64,000 bases of DNA from [Clostridium] innocuum (lineage in GTDB: Bacteria > Bacillota_I > Bacilli_A > Erysipelotrichales > Erysipelotrichaceae), in assembly GCA_012317185.1 (NCBI GenBank), contig CP048838.1, forward strand, positions 3,658,001-3,722,000, in the 5' to 3' direction. Of this stretch, positions 8,643 through 16,794 are shown one piece after another (position 1 is the first letter of the stretch; every line of letters begins with the position of its first letter). The notes beneath the pieces were generated by a model, which worked only from the letters and a program-made list of their open reading frames with translations, was not told where the DNA came from and made no database searches. A program made the position numbers and the translations under genes.

Positions 8643-8671
8643 AAAAAAACACAGCTGTTGGATAACAGCTG
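8643..8671 (-). terminator. Intrinsic terminator (minus strand)
   Basis: Read on the minus strand, CAGCTGTT-ATCC-AACAGCTG is a perfect 8-bp stem with a 4-base loop followed by a run of seven T. It would stop transcripts entering the sugar operon from the right. No convincing intact gene lies directly upstream of it. Confidence 0.7.
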
Positions 8672-9235
8672 CAGCTTTACTAATGTCCGCTTAACTGAAG
8701 CAGAAAAACGGACAATCTTGAAATGAAAACCTATAGATAAGGCCTTCCCTGTTGCCATTTCGTAGGTTTTCACTTTCGCAAAGGTTTTATGAAATGTCGT
8801 TTTACTTACTATCGATAAATTTAACCAGAAAAATCTTATTGCATAGGACGAAGACTTTGTTATGTAGGATGCACAAAGACAATGATAGTATCCTTACGTA
8901 TTTGGCTTTATCAATTCCTTAACCGCTTTGGGAAGCATTCCATACAAACGCTTGCCTGTGTGGTTTTCTAAATAAAACAATACTCTTGTAATGATGGTGT
9001 TATCTCCGCTTTTTCTGGATAAAATCATTTTTTCAGATGTACTTTTTTCTTATATACATCGCCGCTATGACGGTGCCTGCCCTCTGTTATGGAAAGGGAA
9101 TCAAACAGGTTGAAGCTATTGTCCCGTTCAGACAGTGCTCATGCTAAATTCAAAAGGATCAATGTATCGAAAGAAACGATGTACCTGATTCCTTTTGCTT
9201 ATGCTGATAAACCGCAGCTTCATGACTTCTTTGCG
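8672..9235. other. Gene-poor stretch, possible decayed locus
   Basis: About 560 bases with no well-supported gene. A minus-strand reading frame of 44 codons at 8894-9028 (ending GKRLYGMLPKAVKELIKPNT) looks protein-like but has no ribosome site. A plus-strand frame from 9089 has odd composition. GAAAACCT at 8722 and AGGTTTTC at 8764 form a distant inverted repeat. The terminator at 8643-8671 suggests that a minus-strand gene once ended here. Confidence 0.4.
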
Positions 9236-9649
9236 TTATTGTGTAAGCTTTTGTGTGATATACTGCTGTGTTTCTTCATCTGCGAATTTTATTAAATATT
9301 CATAGTTGTGCGCGGAAATGTAATCTGTGATTCCGGCTGTATCCATTGTCTTTTTCAAAAGATGGGAATACAGTGTCTGGTCATCATGTAACAGAGAGCT
9401 GATTTCCATAAAATAATAGTCCTTGTATTCCAGCGAAATCATATCAAATATCTCTTCTATCGAACTGCAGGCCTCCAGTTGTTGCTTTAAAGCCTCACTG
9501 CGATAATCCTCCACTGTCTTTCCTTCCTCTATCACGATATCTTGAAATGGAAATACCAGCTGCCGGTAGTCCTCCCGCTTTTTTCTGGCTTTTCCATATG
9601 TCAACAGATACTTCCATAGATATTCCTTATGTTTCTGTAAATCAAGCAT
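9236..9649 (-). CDS. Hypothetical protein, 137 residues
   Basis: Starts MLDLQKHKEYLWKYLLTYGKARKKREDY from an ATG after GAGGTGAGAAC; the in-frame codons further upstream lack a ribosome site. The protein is soluble, mostly helical by composition, rich in Tyr, Glu and Lys, with no signal peptide or membrane segment. I do not recognise a domain. It stands alone between a gene-poor stretch and a plus-strand zinc-ribbon gene. Confidence 0.65.
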   Translation of the reverse strand: MLDLQKHKEYLWKYLLTYGKARKKREDYRQLVFPFQDIVIEEGKTVEDYRSEALKQQLEACSSIEEIFDMISLEYKDYYFMEISSLLHDDQTLYSHLLKKTMDTAGITDYISAHNYEYLIKFADEETQQYITQKLTQ

Positions 9650-9867
9650 GTTCTCACCTCGTTCTGTTATTATACAATATTTTATCGATATCAGGCAACG
9701 GTAAGAGCTGTCATTTTGATACATCCACTACCTCCTGCTGAAAATGGCTGTGTACTTTGGGACATGGAGCCCTGCCCCTGCATCATGAAAAGTCTCCCTG
9801 CTGATATATGCCATCTTCCTTTTTCTGTATCTCCGTGATATAATCAGAAAAACAAGGAGGCGTATTT

Positions 9868-10080
9868 ATGGAGAAGAAACAATATGTCTGCCCGAAATGT
9901 GGTAACACACAATATGAAAGTGATCAATTTCAGGCAACAGGCGGTAATTTTTCAAAAATCTTCGATGTACAGAACAAGAAATTTATCACGGTTTCCTGCA
10001 CTCGCTGCGGTTATACTGAGCTGTATAAACAGGAGACAGATGCCGGATGGAATATCCTCGATTTCTTTATAGGGAATTAG
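9868..10080 (+). CDS. Small zinc-ribbon protein
   Basis: 70 residues with two Cys pairs, CPKCGN (about 8-13) and CTRCGYTELYK (about 44-54), forming a zinc ribbon. The ATG follows AAGGAGGCGTATTT. Small proteins of this kind, annotated as nucleic-acid-binding zinc ribbons, are common single genes in Firmicutes; their role is unknown. A strong hairpin terminator begins one base after the stop codon. Confidence 0.82.
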   Translation: MEKKQYVCPKCGNTQYESDQFQATGGNFSKIFDVQNKKFITVSCTRCGYTELYKQETDAGWNILDFFIGN

Positions 10081-10127
10081 AAAAGCTGTAACGTATTGCT
10101 TTCACAGTAATCGCGTTACAGCTTTTT
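10081..10127. terminator. Bidirectional terminator
   Basis: AAAAGCTGTAACG (10081-10093) pairs with CGTTACAGCTTTT (10114-10126), a 13-bp perfect stem with flanking A and T runs. It serves the zinc-ribbon gene on the plus strand and the DUF2812 gene on the minus strand. Confidence 0.85.
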
Positions 10128-10137
10128 ATATACAGTA

Positions 10138-10911
10138 CTAATGCTTTTCAAGCTCTTCAAGCTTTCTGCCTATTTTGTGATACAGCCGCAAATATAAAAT
10201 AAAAACCGCAAGTATCAAAAGCAGAATCACACCGGAAACCTGAATTCCTAATGTAGTAATGGAGGATGCATTTACACCCAGCCATAAAAAGGCAAGAAGC
10301 CCTATGATAAAAGCCGAACAAATGGCCAGCATGGTAAGCAACGACCTCCAGCTTGTCAAAAGTCGCTTATATAAAGCAATCCTTGATGTTCGATCACTGA
10401 AAATCTCCGGTTTTGTGCCAGTTTCCATCTCTGTACGAAAGTAATTCCACACACCATTAAACTCGCCTTTTTCATGATAGATATTGTCCCATCCCGCCTC
10501 TTTGTAATTTTCCACATACTGGTCAGGGTCACGAATATCTTTTTCATAATATCCAAGGTGATAATAATAATTTTTCGGCGTATCTTTTTTAAATATGTAT
10601 TGAATTCCGTTTTTCCTTACGAAATGAAGCCCTTTCTCTGACATGCTGTGCAGATACTCTGCTTCTTCATCCATATCGGAAACAAAAAACAGCTTATACT
10701 TTTTCACATTCTCAGCAGGAGCTGCGCTCACTGGCTTTTCTATTTCCTGCGTAGCTTGCTGTGGCTTGCCGTCCGCATCCGCTTTTAGCTCTTCCATCAT
10801 TTTATCCAGACTGTCTGACGCAATCAGCTCTTCCTTATTTTCGTCATCCGAAGAAATCTGATCAAGTCCAGATTCCGAAGTTGTGCTTTGTTCTTTTTTT
10901 TCTTCACTCAT
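10138..10911 (-). CDS. DUF2812 membrane protein
   Basis: 257 residues. An acidic, low-complexity N-terminal tail (1-68, rich in Glu, Asp and Ser) is followed by the DUF2812 core KYKLFFVSDMDEEAEYLHSM with the conserved YYYHLGYYEKD and WNYFRTEME, then two membrane helices (about 188-212 and 220-243). The ATG follows GGAGGGTACGCC. DUF2812 genes in Bacillota usually pair with a PadR-like regulator; none is visible here. The long acidic tail is unusual for the family. Function unknown. Confidence 0.78.
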   Translation of the reverse strand: MSEEKKEQSTTSESGLDQISSDDENKEELIASDSLDKMMEELKADADGKPQQATQEIEKPVSAAPAENVKKYKLFFVSDMDEEAEYLHSMSEKGLHFVRKNGIQYIFKKDTPKNYYYHLGYYEKDIRDPDQYVENYKEAGWDNIYHEKGEFNGVWNYFRTEMETGTKPEIFSDRTSRIALYKRLLTSWRSLLTMLAICSAFIIGLLAFLWLGVNASSITTLGIQVSGVILLLILAVFILYLRLYHKIGRKLEELEKH

Positions 10912-10949
10912 GGCGTACCCTCCATTTCCTCTGTATCAATACCGTAATG

Positions 10950-11585
10950 CTATTGTTCTGTCAAAAACAGCTGAGCAAGCTTTGAAAATGTATCCACACT
11001 TGCTGCATAATCATCCGCTTCACCGAATCCAAAGGAAGCATAGATGAATGGTATCCCTGCCTTACAGCAGGATACCTGATCTGTCTTTGTATCACCGATA
11101 TAAACAGGCTGCTGCAGGTGATTGCGTTCCACTATGGATTTCAGATTTTCAAACTTCGCTTTCCCAGTTCTTCCGGAGCATTCATAATCTCTGAAATATT
11201 TCTGAAGATCATGTACAGCAAACATTGCCTCAATATAACCATCCTGACAATTTGATACTATATACAATGGATACCGCGCTGACAGCTTTTCCAAAGTATC
11301 CTCAACATGGGGATACAGCCTACCGCCATGCTTTCGCAAATACTCACATTCGAATTCACAGCAGGTTTCGATAAGTCGCATCCGCTTTTCATAGGATAGC
11401 TCAGGAAACAGTCTTGCCGCGATATCCTCATTCAAAAGACCCATCACAGACGCGAGCATGTCTGCTGTTATAACTTTACCTTCGATTTTTTCCCGCTCCA
11501 GAATAACCGTATATGCTTCAGCGATTCTCTGCGTCGCATCCCAGAGTGTGCCGTCAACATCAAAAATAATTCCATCTGTTTTCAT
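10950..11585 (-). CDS. HAD-family hydrolase (phosphoglycolate-phosphatase-like)
   Basis: 211 residues from an ATG after AAGAGGTTCAT. HAD motif I is IIFDVDGTLWD at the N-terminus, motif II is YIVSNCQDG, a Lys lies in GKAKFENL, and motif IV is VYIGDTKTDQ. A helical cap between motifs I and II fits the Gph/PGP subgroup. It dephosphorylates a small phosphorylated metabolite in the cytosol; the substrate cannot be called. It lies 38 bases upstream of the DUF2812 gene, same strand, and could be cotranscribed with it. Confidence 0.85.
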   Translation of the reverse strand: MKTDGIIFDVDGTLWDATQRIAEAYTVILEREKIEGKVITADMLASVMGLLNEDIAARLFPELSYEKRMRLIETCCEFECEYLRKHGGRLYPHVEDTLEKLSARYPLYIVSNCQDGYIEAMFAVHDLQKYFRDYECSGRTGKAKFENLKSIVERNHLQQPVYIGDTKTDQVSCCKAGIPFIYASFGFGEADDYAASVDTFSKLAQLFLTEQ

Positions 11586-11655
11586 ATGAACCTCTTCTAT
11601 CAAACTGTAACCGTTAATTATCGTAGCATATTTTACAGAAAATGGCTACACTATT

Positions 11656-12126
11656 TCATGCATTCGCAGCAATTCGGATAAGAAAATTCGCATACCAGAA
11701 AAACTCATCATGGACTAGATCCATACGGATAATCGTATGCTCCTGCAGGGACAGCAGTTCCTGAGATAGCGGCTTCATAAGCAGAGTGTCCTTTCTGTGT
11801 GAAAATTGTCTTCCGTAATGCAGCGTTAAACGACTGCTTTTTATTTGAAAAGAACGCGGTCCCCATGTACTCGATTTCCCATAGGATGTTTTTTTATGCG
11901 CCAGCTGCCTGTTGAACATTTTCAAGGCTGTCTGATACAGCAACCAGCGACTGTGAACCTCAATCGCGTCGGAAAAGCATAAATCCGCATATCTAATGCT
12001 GGATGGGTGCTTGTGCAGCTGATGGATCAAATCCTGTAAATCCGTGTGATAGACCTCCTCATATGCAAGCAGATGTTCCTTTTGTTCTTTTGTTGCATGA
12101 AGTCTTATTTTAATCGTTCGATACAT
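11656..12126 (-). pseudogene. Truncated TnpB-like gene (N-terminal part only)
   Basis: 156 residues starting MYRTIKIRLHATKEQKEHLLAYEE, clearly similar to the start of the TnpB protein at 15288-16316 (MYLTIKLQLQATYDEKQTL). Similarity runs to HDEFFWYANFLIRIAANA, which aligns just before the RuvC-I segment of the longer copy, and there it stops. The nuclease and zinc-finger parts are absent. The ribosome site AGGAGGTAATCAGTT and ATG are intact, so the fragment could still be translated. The upstream non-coding sequences of both copies also look alike. Loss of the catalytic half marks it as a remnant or a domesticated piece. Confidence 0.7.
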
Positions 12127-12637
12127 AACTGATTACCTCCTTTTACCCTTATATACGGATGGAAGAGGTGAAATTCCTAAAATTTATTAAATTTTTTATT
12201 TTATTATTTTCATACCTTGCAGATCATGGAGATGATACGCATAGCAGTTATAACTCTTTGCTTTTACAGAGGGCCAGAAACTCATCATTTTACATCACCA
12301 TATGATGGATAGCTGCGATTATTTCTTCTCTCACTTCATTTTTCAGCGCATGAGGTTATGTGTGCTATGCAGGATATGGGTATACATACTCATACAAATT
12401 TCTGTTTTAAAGGATGCAAAACCACGCAGTATCTACTTATGTATGCATATTCCTGAGCAACGATACGGCAGTTACTATTCAACTGTCTTAGACTGAGAAA
12501 ACACGTGTACTACTAGAGATATCACCGTTGTTGCTATTGCCTGTATTTATATGATTACAGTATTTGAATATATTATGATGTGTGGACAATAGTAACTAAT
12601 CGGGATGGGATATATGCACAAATTTAAAAATTAGGTA
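12127..12637. other. Non-coding stretch upstream of tRNA-Ser
   Basis: AT-rich sequence with no convincing gene on either strand. The only plus-strand frame (12302-12496) starts without a ribosome site and has no recognisable protein features. The right part leads into the tRNA-Ser promoter. Confidence 0.5.
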
Positions 12638-12666
12638 TGGACTTTTAAAAACGATTATGATATACT
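12638..12666 (+). promoter_or_regulatory. Promoter of tRNA-Ser
   Basis: TGGACT (12638-12643) and TATACT (12661-12666) are separated by exactly 17 bases and lie about 55 bases before the mature tRNA. They match 4 of 6 and 5 of 6 consensus bases. Confidence 0.65.
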
Positions 12667-12721
12667 TTTATGGCAGTGAAATAAAACGGTTTTATCTAAC
12701 CACTTACTGCTGATCAGAGCT

Positions 12722-12812
12722 GGAGTAGTACTCAAGAGGCTGAAGAGGTGCCCCTGCTAAGGGTATAGGTCGGGAAACTGGCGCGAGAGTTCAAATCTCT
12801 CCTACTCCGCCA
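12722..12812 (+). tRNA. tRNA-Ser (anticodon GCT)
   Basis: Acceptor stem GGAGTAG pairs with CTACTCC, followed by G and an encoded CCA. Anticodon arm CCCCT-GCT-AAGGG gives anticodon GCT (codons AGC/AGT). A long class II variable arm and the GTTCAAATC T loop are present. Confidence 0.95.
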
Positions 12813-12824
12813 TAAAAAAGTGAA

Positions 12825-12848
12825 ACATCGCAATTGCGATGTTTTTTT
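12825..12848 (+). terminator. Terminator of tRNA-Ser
   Basis: ACATCGCAATTGCGATGT is a perfect 18-base palindrome followed directly by a run of T, 12 bases after the tRNA CCA end. Confidence 0.85.
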
Positions 12849-13102
12849 ATATACAGATCGTAGAAGAGAATTGAACACAGATTCTATGGTGTCGACTTAG
12901 GAGTAGGGCATAGGAAACGGTTAAGTGAACAGGCTATACTGTGAAACTCCAGGCATTCCAACAGCTGTGCATTCATTATGAAGTGCCCTATAGAAAAAGG
13001 AGGCTGGATAAATGATCATTACGTGAAATTGATCAAAACCAAACCTCGTTTTCATAATATGGTTCCGTTTAAGAAAGAAATTTTTTGCGATCCCTGCTTC
13101 TG
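12849..13102. other. Intergenic stretch, no gene seen
   Basis: A good ribosome site (AAAGGAGGCTGGATAA) at about 13000 is followed by ATG but the frame closes after four codons, which looks like a decayed gene start. Nothing else is supported. Confidence 0.4.
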
Positions 13103-14029
13103 CTAATCCTCAAAAAGTACGGTAGAAAGATAACGTTCTGCAGTATCTGGCAAAAGAACAACAATTCGCTTTCCTGCAAACACATCCCGTTTCGCAAGCT
13201 GTAAGGCCGCATACATAGCTGCTCCACTGGAAATGCCGACTGCAATTCCCTCTTCCTGTGCAAGTTTTTTTGCTGTGGAAATAGCAGCTTCATCCTTGAC
13301 CTGCACAATCTCATCTACAAGCTCTCCATGATAGTTTTTTGGTATAAATCCTGCACCGATCCCCTGAATTTTGTGCGGGCCTGCAGCTCCACCGGATAAT
13401 ACCGGAGAATTTTCAGGCTCCACAGCCACCATCCGGATATCCGCATTCTTTTCTTTCAGATAAGCTGCAACTCCACTGATTGTGCCACCGGTGCCGACGC
13501 CTGCGACAAATACATCAAGCTTTCCATCTGTATCTCTCCAGATTTCCTCTCCGGTATGAAGATAATGAGCGTTGGGATTGTCCGCGTTTTCAAATTGCTG
13601 AAGAATGATGGAATTCGGTATCTCCTTATGCAGCTCCTCAGCTTTGGCAATTGCTCCCGTCATCCCCTTACTTCCCTCAGTCAGTATCAGCTCAGCACCA
13701 TATGCACGAATCATTTTCCTGCGCTCGACACTCATAGTTTCCGGAAGAACGATCATTAGGCGTATACCGAGAGCCGCCGCAGTCATCGCCAAACCGATAC
13801 CTGTATTACCAGACGTCGGCTCAATCAGTACTGTGTCTTTGTCAAGCCTTCCTGCCTTTTTAGCCTCCATAATCATTTGATATGCAATGCGATCCTTTAC
13901 ACTTCCGCCAGGATTGAAAGCCTCTGTTTTCACCAGAATCTCTGCCTTTTCCTCTTTATTCAAACGATGAACCCTGATCAATGGCGTGCTGCCAATCAGT
14001 TCGGTTATGCTGTTATATATTTTCTCCAT
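13103..14029 (-). CDS. cysK: Cysteine synthase (O-acetylserine sulfhydrylase A)
   Basis: 308 residues, normal for CysK. NPGGSVKDRI (39-48) carries the PLP lysine Lys45; TSGNTGIGLA (71-80) binds the substrate carboxylate; GVGTGGTISGV binds the PLP phosphate; HKIQGIGAGFIP is the CysK-type activation segment. It makes cysteine from O-acetylserine and sulfide in the cytosol. Two Rrf2-family regulator genes lie divergently 273 bases upstream, an arrangement expected for CymR-like control of cysteine supply. Confidence 0.95.
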   Translation of the reverse strand: MEKIYNSITELIGSTPLIRVHRLNKEEKAEILVKTEAFNPGGSVKDRIAYQMIMEAKKAGRLDKDTVLIEPTSGNTGIGLAMTAAALGIRLMIVLPETMSVERRKMIRAYGAELILTEGSKGMTGAIAKAEELHKEIPNSIILQQFENADNPNAHYLHTGEEIWRDTDGKLDVFVAGVGTGGTISGVAAYLKEKNADIRMVAVEPENSPVLSGGAAGPHKIQGIGAGFIPKNYHGELVDEIVQVKDEAAISTAKKLAQEEGIAVGISSGAAMYAALQLAKRDVFAGKRIVVLLPDTAERYLSTVLFED

Positions 14030-14242
14030 GTATTTGTTCTCCTTTTCTTATCCATCTTCTTTTGTTATTTTATATAAACTAAGGCGAGGTAATAACATCG
14101 TGTCGTATGATGAAACTTGTCAGCAATATGAATTTTCAGTTTCACTCTTCCATCTCCTATCATTTTACTGGGATTATATGTTATTTTCCTTTGATTGTCA
14201 ATGCATAAGATTCAATATTCCTATAATTTTTGTATGATATGC

Positions 14243-14271
14243 TTGTCTTTTTGATATATATCAACTAAAAT
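14243..14271 (+). promoter_or_regulatory. Promoter of the Rrf2 gene pair with a palindromic operator in the spacer
   Basis: TTGTCT (14243-14248) and TAAAAT (14266-14271) are 17 bases apart. The spacer contains TTGATATATATCAA (14251-14264), a perfect 14-base palindrome. A dyad between -35 and -10 is the classic place for a repressor site, so autorepression by one of the downstream Rrf2 proteins is likely. The start codon follows about 30 bases later behind GGGAGAGATATG. Confidence 0.55.
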
Positions 14272-14302
14272 ATAAGATAAGAATTGATGGGAGAGATATG
14301 AT

Positions 14303-14716
14303 ATGAAAATTTCTACAAAGGGCATTTATGCACTGGAAGCCATGATTGAGCTGGCCTCAAGAAATACTGCATGTGTCAGTATTCGCGATATAGCTGCTGC
14401 CAGAAACTGCTCGGTGAAATATCTGGAACAGATTTTCAAACAATTGAAAAAAGCACAGCTCCTGATAAGTATACGCGGCAAGGATGGCGGCTATCAGATT
14501 GCAAAGGATCCTGAAGAAATAACGGCAAAGGATATTATTCTGGCAGTTGAAGAGAAACTGGATCCTGTTGTATGTCTTTCCCATACATGTACTCGCTCCG
14601 GTATTTGTCGGACACAACCGGTGTGGATGGGTATGCAGGAACAAATCTACAAAGTCCTTGAGAGTAAGACACTGAAATATCTAACTGATATTTATAGAAA
14701 TGAGGTGAGTGCATGA
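14303..14716 (+). CDS. Rrf2-family regulator with three Cys (IscR/NsrR-like ligand pattern)
   Basis: 137 residues. The N-terminal winged helix (MKISTKGIYALEAMIELA, then SIRDIAAARNCSVKYLEQIFKQLK and GGYQIAKDPEEIT) is typical of Rrf2. The C-terminal half holds Cys91, Cys96 and Cys102 in the spacing C-x4-C-x5-C used to bind an Fe-S cluster in IscR/NsrR-type sensors. A role in sensing Fe-S status, redox state or NO is inferred. It overlaps the next Rrf2 gene by four bases and diverges from cysK. Confidence 0.85.
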   Translation: MKISTKGIYALEAMIELASRNTACVSIRDIAAARNCSVKYLEQIFKQLKKAQLLISIRGKDGGYQIAKDPEEITAKDIILAVEEKLDPVVCLSHTCTRSGICRTQPVWMGMQEQIYKVLESKTLKYLTDIYRNEVSA

Positions 14717-15105
14717 AGCTGTCAACAAAATCACGATATGCGGCAAGATGTTTAATTGATCTTGCTATATACGGTAAAGACCACCCGCTGTCAATTACAG
14801 AAATAGGTGCACGTGAGGAAATTTCCGAACGCTATCTGGAGCTGATCTTCGCAACATTGAAAAAAGCCGGGTTCATCGCAAGTGCCCGGGGAAGCCAGGG
14901 TGGCTATCAGCTGATACGTCCGATTGAAAGTATCACGATTTATGATATCATTGCGTTGATGGAAACCAATACAAGCATCGTCAACACACAGGATGGACGA
15001 GATCCAATGAAGAGAATACTGATGCGTGAGGTCTGGTCTTTGATTGATGACAATCTAAAAGCATACCTTTCTGACCTGACTATTGCGGAATTATCATTAT
15101 CTTAA
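14713..15105 (+). CDS. Rrf2-family regulator without cluster Cys (CymR-like)
   Basis: 130 residues: MKLSTKSRYAARCLIDLA, ITEIGAREEISERYLELIFATLKKAG and GGYQLIRPIESITIYDI are the Rrf2 winged helix. The C-terminal region has no Cys triad, as in CymR, which senses O-acetylserine through CysK. Its ATG overlaps the TGA of the preceding Rrf2 gene, so the two are translated together. With cysK divergent next door, a CymR role is plausible. A heterodimer with the partner is an alternative. Confidence 0.85.
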   Translation: MKLSTKSRYAARCLIDLAIYGKDHPLSITEIGAREEISERYLELIFATLKKAGFIASARGSQGGYQLIRPIESITIYDIIALMETNTSIVNTQDGRDPMKRILMREVWSLIDDNLKAYLSDLTIAELSLS

Positions 15106-15130
15106 AGAGATGCACGCAGCTTCTTTTTTA

Positions 15131-15165
15131 AAAACTCCATCTTTCATAAAGATGGAGTTTTCGTA
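15131..15165. terminator. Bidirectional terminator after the Rrf2 pair
   Basis: AAAACTCCATCTTT (15131-15144) pairs perfectly with AAAGATGGAGTTTT (15148-15161) around a 3-base CAT loop. It serves the regulators on the plus strand and could stop the TnpB-derived transcript on the minus strand. Confidence 0.85.
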
Positions 15166-15184
15166 CTGTATAAACAGCACATGA

Positions 15185-15300
15185 GATTCAAGTCCCTGGA
15201 CGTTTCTTTATGAAGCTGCTATGCAGTCTCAGGTGCGCCCTCACCAATCCCTGAACAGTACCAATGGTATTCAGGGCAGACTCTCATTCAGAGAATCTCA
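15185..15300 (-). ncRNA. Candidate omega-RNA (TnpB guide RNA scaffold)
   Basis: The minus-strand sequence at and beyond the 3' end of the TnpB gene folds into a chain of hairpins: AGATTCTC/GAGAGTCT (15278-15298), CCCTGAA/TTCAGGG with an inner TACC/GGTA (15249-15276), GGTG/CACC (15232-15245) and CTGC/GCAG (15216-15226). TnpB guide RNAs overlap the 3' end of tnpB in exactly this way and carry the guide just outside the element end. The end itself, perhaps near the CTTGAA at about 15187-15192, is uncertain. Confidence 0.55.
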
Positions 15301-16316
15301 GGTGCATGAAGAATATTCATAGCACCGACAACATCACGATGATGGTGAAAACCACAGCGGCAGGTATAGGTTCTTCCTTTCACGTTATTGATTTTTCCAC
15401 AGGAAGGACAGCGTTTGCTGGTAAGTCTTGGATTCACGTAACGAATATGGATTCCTGCAAGCTTTGCTTTATACGCTATAAATTGCTGGAGACGCTGATA
15501 GGACCAGCAAATCTGTTCATGCTTTGAAAATTTTTTTTGTAAATGGTACAGCTTTTCCAGACAGATAATCTGGATTTTCTGTTCAATTGCAAAATTTACA
15601 ATCTCACGCGCAAGGCAGTGATCGATATAGCGTTTGTAATCATTCAGACGATGGTACTGCTGTTTCTTTTTACCCTGCGTTCTCTTTATAAATTCATCCG
15701 CTCTTTTTCTGATCCTTCTTGTGTGATACCGGATTTCTCTGCCGTTCCCGACAAATCGGATTACACCATCGCAGGTATAACAAACTGCCGGACATCGCAT
15801 ACCAATATCAACTCCCATTTTCCTTTCCTCGTTCAGAATTCCGGCAGTATTCGGTGTATGGACACAAAGCAGCAGATAAGCGTAGAAATCGTGATGTATT
15901 TCTCTTATATCCGCTTTTACCAATTCCCCACTGCATAACCGCTTCCACTGCTGTTTATGTATTTCGGTTCTGATACGCAGTTCAGGAACAAGAAAGCTTT
16001 GGCCAAACGTGAATACAATTGAATTCTTCTCAAGCTGCATAGATTTCGCCATACAGGAAAAACTGCTGGGATACACGGCCCTATGCTGCAGTCTGCGCTC
16101 CTCATACAGAGTCTTCGCATAGTGCAGTACCTGATTTTTGGAATAAAATGCGATATCTGAACTGACCCATTTATATGGTATAAATATGACACTTCCCAGC
16201 TTTTGATATCGTCTGATGATCCGCTCGACCTCATCCTGAAAGCGCCTGCTGTATGCACGGAGTGTCTGTTTTTCATCATACGTGGCCTGTAACTGCAATT
16301 TAATGGTAAGATACAT
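15288..16316 (-). CDS. tnpB: TnpB-type RNA-guided nuclease (IS200/IS605-IS607 accessory protein)
   Basis: 342 residues, short for TnpB (often about 370-410). All RuvC residues are present: Asp170 (MGVDIGM), Glu254 (ICLEKL) and Asp328 (HHHRDVVGAMNI). A zinc finger between them has CPSC (303-306) and CRC (319-321). A positively charged helical region lies at 197-235. TnpB uses the 3'-adjacent omega-RNA to cut DNA at the element's target, favouring element retention. No TnpA transposase gene is within reach, so this is a stand-alone copy. AGGAGGAAAATTAC precedes the ATG. A related, truncated copy lies at 11656-12126. Confidence 0.88.
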   Translation of the reverse strand: MYLTIKLQLQATYDEKQTLRAYSRRFQDEVERIIRRYQKLGSVIFIPYKWVSSDIAFYSKNQVLHYAKTLYEERRLQHRAVYPSSFSCMAKSMQLEKNSIVFTFGQSFLVPELRIRTEIHKQQWKRLCSGELVKADIREIHHDFYAYLLLCVHTPNTAGILNEERKMGVDIGMRCPAVCYTCDGVIRFVGNGREIRYHTRRIRKRADEFIKRTQGKKKQQYHRLNDYKRYIDHCLAREIVNFAIEQKIQIICLEKLYHLQKKFSKHEQICWSYQRLQQFIAYKAKLAGIHIRYVNPRLTSKRCPSCGKINNVKGRTYTCRCGFHHHRDVVGAMNILHAPEIL

Positions 16317-16525
16317 GTAATTTTCCTCCTTTCACTATATACATACGATTAAAATTTTCAAAACTCCTAAAAAAAGGCAAAAAAAACCTATATAAGGCTA
16401 AAAAATATAAATTATCTGAACATTGAACGGTTAATGATACAGTAAATACAATTTTTAACATATCTTGTTCAATTACTAAGTATCATAGCAGTCTAAGTTA
16501 AATATAATAGCTAATCTAAAACACG
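16317..16525. other. AT-rich leader of the TnpB gene
   Basis: Strongly A/T-rich with no gene. The first 60 bases resemble the sequence upstream of the truncated TnpB copy (CCTCCTTT followed by a TATATAC-like box and AACTCCTAAAA), which fits the left end of a small IS-like element. Confidence 0.4.
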
Positions 16526-16789
16526 CATACAAGCTAACCTGTATGCACTGCTTCTCTTGAACGGTCCAGTCACTTTTCGATCTGCCTCCCGTCTCAACCA
16601 TCAACGCGTTGAAATCGTGGGTTGGCTCGCATGTTTGTGGTTACCATGCCACACACAGTATACCGATCATGGGTTCGCTGTTTATATACACAGCCGGTTA
16701 TGCATTCAGCTGAAAGCCTGCCACGGCGCAATCGGGTTCCCTCATCTACTCCTGAAATTTGTTGGTCAAAAAGTTGGCAAACTTTTTGA
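16526..16789. other. Hairpin-rich, GC-richer region of unknown function
   Basis: Visibly richer in G and C than its flanks and full of inverted repeats: GCATACA/TGTATGC (16526-16547), CAACGCGTTG (16603-16612), CCATG/CATGG (16645-16673), GCTGT/ACAGC (16678-16695) and a perfect 10-bp stem TCAAAAAGTT/AACTTTTTGA (16766-16789). Reading frames exist on both strands but have no ribosome sites and no recognisable protein. A structured RNA or a decayed mobile gene would fit. I cannot name it. Confidence 0.4.
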
Positions 16790-16794
16790 TAGCG

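Noticed and set aside
13000..13035. Gene start at a good ribosome site near 13000
   Set aside because: The frame ends after four codons; treated as a possible decayed start, not a gene.
16526..16789. Group II intron, tmRNA, SRP RNA or RNase P RNA as the identity of this patch
   Set aside because: I looked for their key motifs (for example a domain V hairpin, a tag frame with tRNA-like ends or the SRP GGAAG loop) and did not find them.
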